The notes: a model not told the origin generated them from the letters alone. Positions 18,130 through 27,387 are shown, counted from the stretch's first letter. The stretch: 64,000 nt of DNA from Kitasatospora sp. NBC_00240 (GCF_026342405.1 NZ_JAPEMU010000003.1:242276-306275), one strand, 5' to 3'. Numbers and translations: made by a program.

Positions 18130-18720
18130 CAGGCGGCGATGCCGATGTGGGTGACGTAGGAGTAGGCGTCGTAGTCGGAGCGGAGGTCGGTGATGACCCC
18201 AGATGATGTCGAGCATCTCGGCGGCGCCGGGGTCGCCCGGGGCCTTGTCCCAGGCGTCGACCATGTCGTCCCAGGCGCCGCGGACGTTGATCGCCCGGTG
18301 CGAGATGTCACGGCGGCGGAACTCGTGGACGCCGGCCTGGTCGACCGGGTAGATCTCCACCCGGGTGCCGGCGCCGTTGTTGTTCAGCCGGCGCTTGAGG
18401 TCGGTGACGACGTTGTGGCGCCGCAGGGGTTCAGTACGCGGCGTCGACAATCTCCCGGTTGGCCGGGGTCGCATTTCCGCTCGTGCCACGGGCGGAGCCG
18501 AGAGCCTGGCGGAAACTCTCCAGGATGTTCTCCGTCGAGTAGGCCGTGTAGGCCTCGTGGATGCTCGCCCCCCAGACGAGCGGCGGCCGGGCAACTGTAC
18601 TCGACCTTGGTGGAGAAGCCGGCGAGGTGGCCGGCGTGGTGCCGCCGTCAGGGCGCGCTCGGAGTAGGCGGCCGTGAGGTCGTCCGGACGACGGCCCCGC
18701 CGGAGGTGAGGTACTCACTC
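18130..18720 (-). pseudogene. Degraded gene of unknown function
   Basis: Three minus-strand frames read in turn as protein: WGASIHEAYTAYSTENILE... ending VDAAY* at 18431, then TDLKRRLNNNGAGTRVEIY...AWDDMVDAWDKAPGDPGAA, then VITDLRSDYDAYSYVTHIG to a stop near 18129. I read the stretch as one or two genes broken by frameshifts. No family recognised. Confidence 0.4.
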
Positions 18721-18997
18721 AACCAGGTGCGGCAGCACCCACCGCCGCTCGCGGCCGGGCCGGTGCCAGCGGCCTCCCGGTGGGGGGCCGTCATGGTGGA
18801 GACGGGCACGGCGACTGTGGCCGGACGGCGGCGACGTAGGCGAACAGGACGGACGACAGGACACACCCCTCGAGTCCCACACCACCGCCCCGTCAGGCGG
18901 TACGGTCCGAGCACAGCGCCCAGCGCTGTTCTTTGCGGACCGGTGGCCGTGATGCGTTCTTCGTCCCGGCCACCGAGCTGCGGAAAGAGACAATCAC

Positions 18998-19735
18998 GTG
19001 AAAGACACTCCGGCCGCCCCGCCCAAGGTCATCGCGCGTAGGCGCACCGGCTCCCCCCGCCGTTTGGACATTCCCGCCCAGGACCTCGAACAAGTCCTGT
19101 CGATTCTGCGGACGATCCCGGACACTCCAGAAGCACAGCGATTCATCGAGCGCTACTCAAAGGTCCTGCAGCCCATCTGCCACTGGAGTTCACCGCGGCG
19201 CGAGAAGTGGAGCTCACAACCGGTCTGGGGGATGTGCGCCAACGCCGTCGAGCTTCCCTCCCAGCGGTGTTTGGAACACTCGCACTGGCCGCTCCGCGAG
19301 GATGTACCGGATCCGTGGCCGGAACGCTGCGAGACCACGCTCGACGCGGAACTCGACGAAGCTGGCTGGCGCCGACATTCCGCAGGGCTGCGCTGTCCCT
19401 ACGAGAAAGCCCCTGGAAGTCTCCGGTGCCCCCACCACGACCCGCATCCCGACGACCTGTGCGGCACCCCGTTCGACTCCGGAGAGCCGTGCCCGGTACC
19501 CGAGAGCATCTACCCGTGCGCGAAGCACCGACGGATGAAGAGTCAGGCCGTGGAAGTAGCACTCGACCAGCTGGCATCCGGCCTTCGATGCCCCACCTGC
19601 ACCGCCCAAGCGTCAGCCCCGTGCACGGCGCGAAGCGGTCGGCAGGTCCTACTCCACGTATCACGACAGCGCGCTGCACGAAACACGGAGCGAGGCAAGG
19701 AACTGCTTGAGAAGAAGGCCTTCTTCGACCGATGA
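18998..19735 (+). CDS. Cys/His-rich protein, probable multi-zinc binder
   Basis: 245 residues from GTG 18998 with GGAAAGAG 9 bases upstream. An N-terminal helical segment (LEQVLSILRTIPDTPEAQRFIERY) is followed by many Cys and His residues (CHWSS, CANAV, CLEHSHW, CPYEK, CPHHDPHPDDLC, CAKHRR). The end carries CPTCTAQASAPC followed by HVSRQRAA, which resembles a zinc finger common in phage-derived actinomycete proteins. Nucleic-acid binding is plausible. Intact; no coupled neighbour. Confidence 0.65.
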   Translation: MKDTPAAPPKVIARRRTGSPRRLDIPAQDLEQVLSILRTIPDTPEAQRFIERYSKVLQPICHWSSPRREKWSSQPVWGMCANAVELPSQRCLEHSHWPLREDVPDPWPERCETTLDAELDEAGWRRHSAGLRCPYEKAPGSLRCPHHDPHPDDLCGTPFDSGEPCPVPESIYPCAKHRRMKSQAVEVALDQLASGLRCPTCTAQASAPCTARSGRQVLLHVSRQRAARNTERGKELLEKKAFFDR

Positions 19736-20043
19736 CGGTATCCGCACGGCTCTCGTCGGGCTCCGAGGTCCGGCGCCGGGGGCGTTCCCCTTCACGAAGT
19801 GCAGGACGTCGAGCTCGATCCGGGCGATGGCCGCAGAAGCCTTCTCAGGGGTGTGGCCGCAGGCCACCAGGAGGCCGGCCAACAGGTAGTAGCAGGGTCC
19901 GTACAGCCGGTGTGCTCCTCCGGGCAGTCGAAACGAGGAGGCCTTTGTGCGGGCTTCCCCGTGGGTCGGCGGTGCAGACCTGCGGTCTGCTACTGATTCC
20001 CAATGAAGTTGTCAAGCCCGATCGGTGACTCGCTGTGAGCGAG

Positions 20044-20206
20044 TCAGCCCAGTGTGACGGGGTTGGGTGGCGGGGTGATCTCGAAGGCGCGGCCGTCGCG
20101 TATGAGGGCCCACAGGACGTTCAGGCGGCGTCGGGCGAGGGCGATGACGGCCTGCTTGTGGGTCTTGTTCTCGGCTCTCTTCCGGTCGTAGTAGGCCCTC
20201 CAGGCG
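20044..20206 (-). pseudogene. IS110-family transposase C-terminal fragment
   Basis: Minus-strand reading gives YYDRKRAENKTHKQAVIALA, then RLNVLWALIRDG and a stop at 20044. This is the C-terminal end of IS110-type (Transposase_20) proteins. Only about 50 codons remain; upstream the sequence switches to a gas-vesicle gene fragment, marking a recombination or deletion joint near 20200. Confidence 0.65.
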
Positions 20207-20445
20207 CTCCAGCCTGTCCAGGAACAGCGCCTGGCGCTCGTGGAGCATGGCGCGTACCCGGTCCTCGTCGCGGTAGACGGTCGCAAGGCGCAGGGGGAGA
20301 ACGGTGGCGTGCGTCGCGAGTGCCTCGATCACGCCGTGGTGCGCTCGGGCGAATGCTTCGAGCCAATCGAGGTTCTCAAGGTGCCGGCGCAGGGCTTCCT
20401 CGTGGAAGTCGTCCTCGTCGACGGCTGGCGACTGCCACCAGAGCC
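20200..20445 (-). pseudogene. Gas vesicle protein GvpF/GvpL fragment
   Basis: The minus-strand frame reads HLENLDWLEAFARAHHGV, ATHATVLPLRLATVYRDED, then LHERQALFLDRLERLEG, the conserved central part of GvpL/GvpF. Both ends are missing and no other gas-vesicle gene is present. The 3' side is joined to an IS110 fragment, so a gas-vesicle cluster was probably removed or split by IS activity. Confidence 0.65.
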
Positions 20446-20469
20446 CCGTCCTCGGTGGACGACACGAGG

Positions 20470-20673
20470 TGGACGGGTGAGCCGGAACCCCGGGTGCCCC
20501 GCCCGCACAAGGAACCCCTGGAGACCATCGAGGCCGGCCCCAGCCGCGAGGAGCAAGCGGTCGTGACGCACTTCGCGCTGGGCACCTGGCTCAACAACCA
20601 AAAGGCCCGCCGGGCCAAGCTGACCCCGGGCCAGCTCGCGCAACTCTCCGAACATGGCGTCGAGTGGGCGTAG
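20470..20673 (+). pseudogene. Helicase-associated domain protein, C-terminal fragment
   Basis: The reading RPHKEPLETIEAG, THFALGTWLNNQKARRAKLT, LSEHGVEWA* matches the last helicase-associated (HA) repeat of large Streptomyces proteins. It parallels the end of the fragment at 25615-26176. The helicase core is absent and the 5' side abuts the gas-vesicle remnant. A terminator-like hairpin follows. Confidence 0.55.
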
Positions 20674-20683
20674 GACTGGGGTG

Positions 20684-20721
20684 CGGTTGGCCGGACCTGT
20701 GGGGTTGGGTCCGGCCAACCG
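20684..20721. terminator. Hairpin, 14-bp perfect stem
   Basis: CGGTTGGCCGGACC pairs perfectly with GGTCCGGCCAACCG across a 10-base loop, 10 bases after the stop of the helicase-associated fragment. It insulates the operator-controlled gene pair starting at 20783. Confidence 0.7.
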
Positions 20722-20762
20722 ATCACCGTGTGGGTGTTGGAGTCGTTGCAACTGTGACTTTT

Positions 20763-20781
20763 GGCGTTATAAAATAACGCC
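20763..20781 (+). promoter_or_regulatory. Palindromic operator overlapping the leader of the XRE/ImmA pair
   Basis: GGCGTTAT, a 3-base AAA spacer, then ATAACGCC: perfect 8-base arms ending one base before ATG 20783. The AT-rich core stands out from the surrounding DNA. Its position and the XRE-type gene downstream suggest an autoregulatory operator that would also block translation initiation or a nearly leaderless transcript. The binding partner is inferred. Confidence 0.65.
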
Positions 20782-20782
20782 T

Positions 20783-21403
20783 ATGCTCACACCTGAAGAT
20801 GGCGCCTTCATCACCCTGGCTGTTGAAGGCCTGGCCGCTCCACTGCTCGCTGGGCTCGACCAGGGCTATACCAATGCCCACCGGCACTACGACGAGCACG
20901 AGATGACGGGGCAGGGTTACACCAAGGGCCGGACCGATCTGACCCGGGACCACACCCGCAAGCACCTCGACGCGGCGAAGGACCTCGGGGGCTGGAAGCT
21001 GGCGAACAGTCGGAGCGGGCGGATCCTGCTGCGCAACCAGATGCTGACCATTCGGGTGCTGCATGCCGCGCCCTTCGACCTGGTGCCGGCCCCCGGCCGC
21101 AACAAGGCCCGCATCAGCTACTACTCGAACCCCGCGATCGACCTGTTCGGGGTCCAGTCCAGCAACCTCCTCGCCGTGTGGCTCTCCCCGGAGGAGGAGG
21201 GTGGGCAGATCTCGGTGCGGATCGTGCGCCCGATCGGCGATTGGAAGCCGGGGCGCCCCGCTAAGTTCGACCTGGACTTCGAGCTGCCCCGCGACACCGA
21301 GAGCTTCACGGGCTGGGAGTTCGTCCCGGACGACAATGGGATCATGCTGCCGTTCGAGTTTGACGAGGACCAGCGCGAGGAGGGTGAGGGTAGTGGTGCA
21401 TGA
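20783..21403 (+). CDS. Unknown protein paired with XRE/ImmA regulator
   Basis: 206 residues starting at ATG 20783, directly after the operator. An N-terminal helical part (GAFITLAVEGLAAPLLAGLD) with a His-rich loop (NAHRHYDEHEM) is followed by a beta-rich part (NQMLTIRVLHAAPFDLVPAP, NLLAVWLSPEE, ISVRIVRPIGDW) and an acidic tail. I do not recognise the family. The next gene starts within its last codons, so the products are made together and may act as a switch or toxin-antitoxin-like pair; that role is inference. Confidence 0.65.
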   Translation: MLTPEDGAFITLAVEGLAAPLLAGLDQGYTNAHRHYDEHEMTGQGYTKGRTDLTRDHTRKHLDAAKDLGGWKLANSRSGRILLRNQMLTIRVLHAAPFDLVPAPGRNKARISYYSNPAIDLFGVQSSNLLAVWLSPEEEGGQISVRIVRPIGDWKPGRPAKFDLDFELPRDTESFTGWEFVPDDNGIMLPFEFDEDQREEGEGSGA

Positions 21404-22550
21404 CCCGACGGAACGGGTTCGAACTCTGAGGCTCCTCATGGGCCTCACCCAGGGGGAGCTTGCCGCCGCAGCGGGCATCTCGCAGCCGCTGATCTCGCAG
21501 ATGCAGAAGGGAACGCGCTCCGCCACCGCGGACGTCCTGGAGCGGATCGCCGCGGCGACCGGCACCCCGCTCTCCTTCTTCGACGTCGACCCGGCTGACC
21601 TGCCGACCGACACCCTGCTCTTCCGCAAGAAGGCCAGTGCCTCCGCGAAGGAAGTCGGCAGGGTGGAGGCGACGGTGCGTGAGGCGTACCGCGTCGCGTC
21701 GCGCTTGCTGGTGGAGACCAAGGTCCGCCGGACCCGCCTGCCCCGTATTGAGGGCACCATCGATCTGGAGGACATCGAGACGATCGCGGCGCAGACTCGC
21801 GACGCGCTCGGGATCGCCCGCGACGGTGTGATCGGACATGTGACGCGCACGTGCGAGCGCGCCGGTATCCCGGTGGTCCCGCTCGTCCTGGTGGACGCGG
21901 CCGGCCACGGTGAAGACATCGTCGTGGGGCACGCTGGCGTCTCCTGCTGGCGCGGACCGACCGAGCCCTACCTGATCAGCTACTTCTCCGCAGGTAGCGG
22001 CGACCGCCAGCGCTTCACCACCGCCCATGAACTCGGGCACCTCATCCTGCATCCCGCCCGGCGCAGCCTGGTGGACCAGAAACAGGCGGAGGCCGAGGCG
22101 CACCGCTTCGCGGGCGCGTTCCTCATGCCGCGCGAGCGCGCTCTAGAGGCCTTGAGCGGCGGGTTCACGCTGCGGGAGCTGGCCCATCTGAAGCAGCGGT
22201 GGGGTATCTCGATGCAGGCCCTGATCAACCGGGCGCTTGACCTGGAAATCATCGACGGCGAGCGGCGGGAGAGCCTGTACAAGCAGCTCAGTGCTCGCGG
22301 GTGGCGTACCCAAGAACCCGTGATGGTGCACGCCGAGCAGCCTTCACTGATGCGGGCCATGCTGGTGCGGCGGTTCGGTGAGCCGCCGCCGCTGCTGCAG
22401 GCTTCGGAGGCTCTGGGCCTGCACCCGGTGCTGATGCGCTCCCTCGCCCCGGAGCTGGCCAGCACCGCCGCGCCGTCGCGCACGGGCAACGTCGTCGAAC
22501 TGCGTCCACGTCGCCGGGCGACGGCTGTGCCCCAGCTGGAAGTGCTGTAA
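21393..22550 (+). CDS. XRE regulator with ImmA/IrrE-type (M78) metallopeptidase domain
   Basis: 385 residues from GTG 21393, overlapping the upstream gene by 11 bases and preceded by GAGGAGGG. The HTH lies at residues about 10-65 (LTQGELAAAAGISQPLISQM). The peptidase domain shows TTAHELGHLILHP (HExxH zinc site near residue 210) and AEAHRFAGAFLMP (third ligand region). Such proteins cleave repressors or antitoxins, or regulate stress and mobile-element genes. The terminator at 22563 follows. Confidence 0.85.
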   Translation: MVHDPTERVRTLRLLMGLTQGELAAAAGISQPLISQMQKGTRSATADVLERIAAATGTPLSFFDVDPADLPTDTLLFRKKASASAKEVGRVEATVREAYRVASRLLVETKVRRTRLPRIEGTIDLEDIETIAAQTRDALGIARDGVIGHVTRTCERAGIPVVPLVLVDAAGHGEDIVVGHAGVSCWRGPTEPYLISYFSAGSGDRQRFTTAHELGHLILHPARRSLVDQKQAEAEAHRFAGAFLMPRERALEALSGGFTLRELAHLKQRWGISMQALINRALDLEIIDGERRESLYKQLSARGWRTQEPVMVHAEQPSLMRAMLVRRFGEPPPLLQASEALGLHPVLMRSLAPELASTAAPSRTGNVVELRPRRRATAVPQLEVL

Positions 22551-22562
22551 CGCGACGGCTAC

Positions 22563-22597
22563 CGGCCGGCCCCGCCGTGGTGTGGTGGGGCCGGCCG
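22563..22597. terminator. Hairpin terminator, 14-bp stem
   Basis: CGGCCGGCCCCGCC and GGTGGGGCCGGCCG pair with one G-T wobble around a 7-base loop, 12 bases after the XRE/ImmA stop. It may also serve the convergent minus-strand lipoprotein gene. Confidence 0.75.
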
Positions 22598-22778
22598 ACT
22601 TCTGTGCCCGGGGGCGGGCGGGGTCGGGCTATCAGCTGGAGGCCTCCAGCCCGATCAGTACTCGTACGAGGGCCTCGGTGCCGATGTCGGAGCCGAGGAG
22701 CGCTTGCTTGAACTCCATGGTGCTGACCAGTTGTCTGTGGGTCGGCGGCGAGCAGCACGCGGCCGCAGTGGCTGGCAG

Positions 22779-23249
22779 TCAACCTTCCTCCCAGGTCTTC
22801 TGCACGTCGGCCGGGGCCACTTCTCTCAGGCGGTTCATCACTGCCGTCCAGTCTTGCTTCACAAGAGTCTGGTCCGATGTATTGAACTTTGAATTTGTGT
22901 CGCTGAACCCTCCGTCGAGGCAATCCTCCAGTTCCATTCTTCGATCTTCTGCCATCTTGTCGATGAGTCGATTGGTCTCGGCATCGGGCGAGTCCCGTAC
23001 GATAGCGAGATCCTCGGCGGTGTTGTCGAGGTGGTTTTGGCACTCCTCCTCGCCGGTTCCGGCTGACGCGATATTGAAGCTGTCTTGCCGATTGCCGGCG
23101 GTATTATAAATTACGAGGTCGCCTTTGAATGAGTTCCAGTCCCCGGAATTTGATTCCTCTCCTCCGCTCCCGCTGCAAGCCGCGGCGGCTTGAATCCCGC
23201 CAGCAGTAAGCAGAATTGCAATGATCACCCTGAGTGGAAATTCCTTCAT
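22779..23249 (-). CDS. Putative lipoprotein, function unknown
   Basis: 156 residues from ATG 23249, with AAGGA upstream. The signal peptide (KEFPLRVIIAILLTAG) leads to a lipobox-like AAAAC near residue 25, so the mature protein should be lipid-anchored outside the membrane. The mature part is polar and acidic with two spaced Cys (EEECQNHLD and LEDCLDGG), possibly a disulfide. GC is lower than usual for the window. A second lipoprotein gene lies upstream on the same strand. Confidence 0.65.
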   Translation of the reverse strand: MKEFPLRVIIAILLTAGGIQAAAACSGSGGEESNSGDWNSFKGDLVIYNTAGNRQDSFNIASAGTGEEECQNHLDNTAEDLAIVRDSPDAETNRLIDKMAEDRRMELEDCLDGGFSDTNSKFNTSDQTLVKQDWTAVMNRLREVAPADVQKTWEEG

Positions 23250-23356
23250 GGCTCAATCCTTGACTGACGAAGCTATGAGTCCGCTTCCACGTTTTCGGAT
23301 TCGCACACTGCGAGAGGTCTGTACGGGCTTTGGTGGACTGATTTCATTCTGTCAAA

Positions 23357-24007
23357 CTATGCTCCAAGTCTGGCGTCGCCCCACACGCCGTAGCAGTAGC
23401 TTGCGGTGTCTGCTGTCGTGGCGTAAGTAACCACGATCTTCAGACGCAGAGCGCCTCTGACGTCGAGGCTCAGGTCCTGTGACTGCCCAAGAGGAAGGGT
23501 CTGCGTGAAGGCCGGCCGACCGTCGACGAAGGCCTCGAATGTCAGGGCGGTGCCTACGGGGGAGTCGTCGCGAACGCCGATCGTGGCGTTGAGGGTCTGC
23601 CAGGCGCGTTCGAGGTTGTACTCGGCATCGTTGGTCGGGATGGAGCCGCGGTCCGTGCGGAGTGAGACGCTGCGGGCGTAGTTCCTGCCGTTCACCGTTG
23701 CCGCGCCGTTCTCAGCGCCGTAGGCGGAAGAGAGCGGGTCGTTGCTGCTCAGGTACAGTGCGCCAGCCACGGTGGAGGCGAGTGGGCCCGACGCGGCAGG
23801 GGAGGTGGAGGCGGTGCTGGATGGGCCGGTTGCTGTCACGGCCGTGCTGGTCGCCGCTGGTGGCACTGTGGTGGAGGGGACCGTTGACGATCCGCCAGAG
23901 GCGCATGCGCTCGCCGCGAGGGCGGTCATGGCGGCCATCGTGGCAACGACTGCGATACGGGGCGCACGACTGCGATTCCGCAACGGCGTTGTCGGCCCTT
24001 CGGTCAT
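23357..24007 (-). CDS. NPCBM-domain lipoprotein
   Basis: 216 residues. The signal peptide ends in the lipobox SACASGG near residue 34, followed by a Thr/Ser/Pro-rich linker to about residue 75. The rest reads as an NPCBM/NEW2 carbohydrate-binding domain (VNGRNYARSVSLRT, YNLERAWQTLNATIGVRDD, LKIVVTYATTADTASYCYG). It is probably surface-exposed and may bind glycans. It lies 11 bases downstream of a membrane-protein gene, so co-transcription is likely. Confidence 0.7.
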   Translation of the reverse strand: MTEGPTTPLRNRSRAPRIAVVATMAAMTALAASACASGGSSTVPSTTVPPAATSTAVTATGPSSTASTSPAASGPLASTVAGALYLSSNDPLSSAYGAENGAATVNGRNYARSVSLRTDRGSIPTNDAEYNLERAWQTLNATIGVRDDSPVGTALTFEAFVDGRPAFTQTLPLGQSQDLSLDVRGALRLKIVVTYATTADTASYCYGVWGDARLGA

Positions 24008-24018
24008 CCCATCAGCTC

Positions 24019-24573
24019 CTAGGTCGCTGGCGGCGCAGGCGGGCCGTGAGGCGGCGGGGGCAGTCCGTCCACTGGTAGGGAAGTGGAGTGCCCTGTCCGC
24101 TTCTCCAGGGTCCGGCCCTGGCTGCGAAGGAATCCAACCAGGACGAACGCCACTGTCGCGATGGCTGCGAGCAGGCCGATCCAGAGACCGGCTCCCGTGG
24201 AGGCTGTGGCGCCGCTCAGCCGATTGTTCAGGTCCACCAGGTCGGAGACATCAGCCAGTTTGACCACGTAGAGGACCAGAAGATTGGACGCCGGGATCAG
24301 TGCAATCGCAGCGTACTTCCGGTCATCCCTCGCGAGGGCCAGGTATGCAAGGGCGACGACAGCCAGAACCGCCACGATGATCAGGGCCGGACCGGCGGCC
24401 TGCATGCCCTCACCGAAGGCGTTCACACTGAAGGCCCCCGATACCCAGGGCGCGAAGAGCATGAAGAAACTCAGCAGTGCCGCAGCTACGGCCGCTGTCA
24501 GGGACCAGTCACGAAGGGCAGCTGACGCGAGGCGCCGACCGGTTAAAGGCCTGGAAGGAACGTGGTTCGCCAT
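24019..24573 (-). CDS. Small integral membrane protein, four predicted helices
   Basis: 184 residues from ATG 24573, with AGAAGGAG upstream; a longer open frame to 24717 lacks such a site. Hydrophobic segments near residues 22-46 (LSFFMLFAPWVSGAF), 60-80 (LIIVAVLAVVALAYLALA), 86-105 and 120-145 (LLAAIATVAFVLVGFL). A Pro-rich tail ends PPPPHGPPAPPAT. Function unknown; linked to the NPCBM lipoprotein gene downstream. Confidence 0.65.
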   Translation of the reverse strand: MANHVPSRPLTGRRLASAALRDWSLTAAVAAALLSFFMLFAPWVSGAFSVNAFGEGMQAAGPALIIVAVLAVVALAYLALARDDRKYAAIALIPASNLLVLYVVKLADVSDLVDLNNRLSGATASTGAGLWIGLLAAIATVAFVLVGFLRSQGRTLEKRTGHSTSLPVDGLPPPPHGPPAPPAT

Positions 24574-24949
24574 GGCTCCTTCTTCCTGCAGAACATCGCA
24601 TTTCGCAGGAATGGGAATGGGGTCCCAGGGCGCGCGTTTCCGCGCCGGCATGCTCTCTCTCTTCAGCATGGGGTTTCCACGGAACCGGCGCAACCACGGG
24701 ACGGCCGACCCCTGCATGCCCCGTCACAGGATGTCAATGGTGACGGATAGTGGTCGATATACACGGCGTCACCGATGAGCCTCTCGCGGGTTCGTCGTGT
24801 CCGGACGGACAGCGCCACCACGTCTGGAGGCTGGCCTTCGGTGCCACTTCATCCGACATCAGGGGACCGTCGCTAAATAGAGTTACCATGCCGAAGAGAT
24901 GTGGCACGGATTGCCATTCGATGGATTTTAATTTGCTCCGAGGGGGAGC

Positions 24950-25340
24950 TCTGCGAATTCGCTGCGCAGTGCACCCGTCTGCTGGGCGCCGACATCCGAA
25001 GACCCTGGGCGTCCGGAGCCAGCATGCCCGCAGCGTCGGGTGGGCCGAGGACCCGGGCCAGGCCGCCGAGCTGTACTCGGCCCTTGCAGCCGAGTCGCAC
25101 GCATCGTCGGCCCGGACCACCAGGACACCCTGCGCCTGCGGGGCCTATGCCGGTCGGGCAGGCGGGCGCCTCGGCCCGGGCTGCCGAACTGTATGCGGCC
25201 TTCCAGAAGGACTACGCCCGCGTCCTTGGCCGCAATCACCAGGACACCCTGAACGCCCGGGAGCAGTACATCTTCAACCTCGGACGGAGCGGGGACTCAG
25301 CCCAGGCCGCCAACCTGACACGCTGGGCGACGTCTTGCGC
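24950..25340 (+). pseudogene. Tetratricopeptide repeat remnant
   Basis: TPR_10/12-like repeats can be pieced together across frames: AAELYSALAAES, RIVGPDHQDTLRLRG, then AAELYAAFQKDYARVLG followed by RNHQDTLNAR. The xPDHQDTL motif recurs with about 40-residue spacing. The frame changes at least twice and neither end is defined, so it is a decayed piece of a larger TPR regulator or NTPase. Confidence 0.5.
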
Positions 25341-25614
25341 GCGGCGACGACGATCGCCCTGCGAGGCCCCAGGCGTCCCCCACCGCGTCCTCCGCGAGCC
25401 ACGGCGTCCCGCGCGGTTGGACGTTCACCGACCCGGCCCCCGGTGTGACGGCCGGGGACAGGCGGAAGATCCGGCTCCGAAGGTGCGGAGGGGCCGCCAG
25501 AACCTTCTACGGCTCGGCCGGCACGCCGGGATTACCGCGAACGGCATCAGCGGGTACGCGATCGGGACGTGGCCATCCGAGCTGCGGGCCGCGGCCCAAG
25601 TGCCGACCGACCAG

Positions 25615-26176
25615 CCGGGAGCTGTCGCCAGAGCGGCGGCGGGCGCTGGAGGAGATCGACCCGTGGTGGTGCCCGGCGTGGCCGATCACCTGGCAGCGCG
25701 CCTACGCCACCGCCCAGCAGTGGTGGCTGGAGTCCGACGGCCAGGTCGACTGGGCGCAGCTGCCCGCGGACACGGTGTTCGAGGGTGAGCAGTTCGGCCG
25801 CTGGGTGCAGGCGCAGCGGGCCGGCTGGCCCGGCCTGGAGGAGGACCAGCGGGACCTGCTGTCGGCGATTGGTATCGAGGAGGACCAGGAGCTGGTGGCC
25901 GCGAAGGCCGTGGCCGAGGCGAAGCCAGCGGTGTCCCGCACGGACCGGTTCGCCCAGGGCCTGGCGGCGCTGGCGCAGTTCGTGGAGCGGGAAGGACACG
26001 CGGCCGTCAAGCGCCCGCGCAAGGATCCGGTGGAGACCCTGGTGGCCGGCCCCGGCGGGGAGGAGACCGTCGAGGTCATGCACGTAGGGCTGGGAGCGTT
26101 TTTGAACAGCCAGAAGGCCCGCCGGGCGAAGCTGTCTTCGGGGCAGCTCGCCGAGCACGGCGTGGAGTGGGCCTGA
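25615..26176 (+). pseudogene. Helicase-associated domain protein, C-terminal fragment
   Basis: The frame reads RRALEEIDPWWCPAWPITW, RAYATAQQWWLESDG, VFEGEQFGRWVQAQRAGW, then FVEREGHAAVKRPRKDPVET and LNSQKARRAKLSSGQLAEHG to the stop. These are HA repeats with Trp pairs, as in the C-terminal arms of large actinomycete helicases. The DEAD/DEAH core is missing; the 5' side merges into the TPR remnant. About 220 gene-free bases follow. Confidence 0.6.
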
Positions 26177-26398
26177 TCATTGCACTGGGATTCCCGGGGC
26201 ACTCACGCAAACCCCATCCACGAGCGAAGCCTGCAGATCAGCGCCGGTCGGGCCTCCCTTGTAAACGAAGGCCGGCCGGAACAGCAGCTTTCAAGCTTCA
26301 ACGGCGGAGCCGGACGTTTCCTGAGCAACTCAGGAGATGAGCTGGTCATAGCCCGTTCAAGCCTCGGTACAGAGACCAGAATTCACAGTTGGTCCGGG

Positions 26399-27136
26399 TC
26401 AGGAGCCAGTGCCGGAGCGACGGCGGAGGCCGTACGCGCCGACGGCCACGCCCAGGACGCCGACGACGATGCCCACGATGGCCAGGGTGCGGGTAGTGGA
26501 GTCGGAGGAGGCCGTGGCGGCGGTCATGGCATGGGTGGCCATAGTTGCCGCCGGAGCGGCAGTGACGACGGCGGCGTCGGACGCGGCGGCCTTGGTGAGG
26601 GTCAGGGTCGGTGCCGGGTGCTGGGGTTCGGGCTGGCCGGCCTTGCTGTCCTCGATCCAGCGGACCACGGTGCCGTCGTCGTAGGTCTGCAGGACTTTGA
26701 AGACCAGCTTGTCGGTGTCGGTGGGCAGCGGGCCAAGGGAGATCTTGAATTCCTGAAACTGGCCGGGCGCGATCTTCGCGGTGGCGTCCGCAGTCCAGGT
26801 GATCTTGGAGACGGCCTCGGTGGTCTCGTCGCCGTCGTCGGTCTTGAGCAGGGTATAGAGCTTGGTCTTCTCCACGGTCGCGGTCCAGCCAGGAAGCGGC
26901 TGGGTGGCGACGGACGCGACCGGGTGGGTGGTGGTGGGCAGGGTGACTTCCAGCTTGGTGGTGGAGGCGGTGTCGCGCTCGTCCGGGATGTGGAAGGCGA
27001 TGGCGGTGTAGGCGCCCTGGGCGGCGGTTCCGGGCTGCACGGTCACATGCGCCAACGCGGGCACGGCGGAGGCCAGAACGACGGATCCAGCAAGCAGGGC
27101 GGCGGCCGTGAGACGGCGGGAGGTGGTCAATCGCAT
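26399..27136 (-). CDS. ycnI: YcnI family copper-associated membrane protein
   Basis: 245 residues. The signal peptide (AAALLAGSVVLASAVPALA) is followed by a mature N-terminus beginning HVTVQPGT; this His is the copper-binding residue of YcnI (DUF1775) proteins. The domain runs to about residue 170 (PTTTHPVASVATQPLPGW). A Thr/Ala-rich linker leads to a C-terminal helix (LAIVGIVVGVLGVAVGAYG) and RRR stop-transfer. YcnI usually neighbours copper-import or chaperone genes; none is present here. Confidence 0.9.
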   Translation of the reverse strand: MRLTTSRRLTAAALLAGSVVLASAVPALAHVTVQPGTAAQGAYTAIAFHIPDERDTASTTKLEVTLPTTTHPVASVATQPLPGWTATVEKTKLYTLLKTDDGDETTEAVSKITWTADATAKIAPGQFQEFKISLGPLPTDTDKLVFKVLQTYDDGTVVRWIEDSKAGQPEPQHPAPTLTLTKAAASDAAVVTAAPAATMATHAMTAATASSDSTTRTLAIVGIVVGVLGVAVGAYGLRRRSGTGS

Positions 27137-27387
27137 GGGGTACGGGTCTCCGTCCGGGAGATCGGCACGGCGCGGCTCTGCGCGGCGGCCGTCAGCCGCC
27201 GCGGTGCGCGATGTGCGAGATGAAATACTGCCCGTGTGTTCACGTCACCGCCTCCGGGCGCGAGAGGTGCCGCGTCGGGACGACCTCACGGCCAGTCCCT
27301 CCACGCACCACCCTGTGGTCGGTCCGAGGTGGAAACATCCGCCATCTGGCGCGTCCCTGACCCCTTGCTCGACGCGTTCGAACTGCG

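Noticed and set aside
19661..19930. Minus-strand frame reading YYLLAGLLVACGHTPEKASA
   Set aside because: Protein-like for about 45 residues but no good start, no family, and it overlaps the end of the Cys/His-rich gene.
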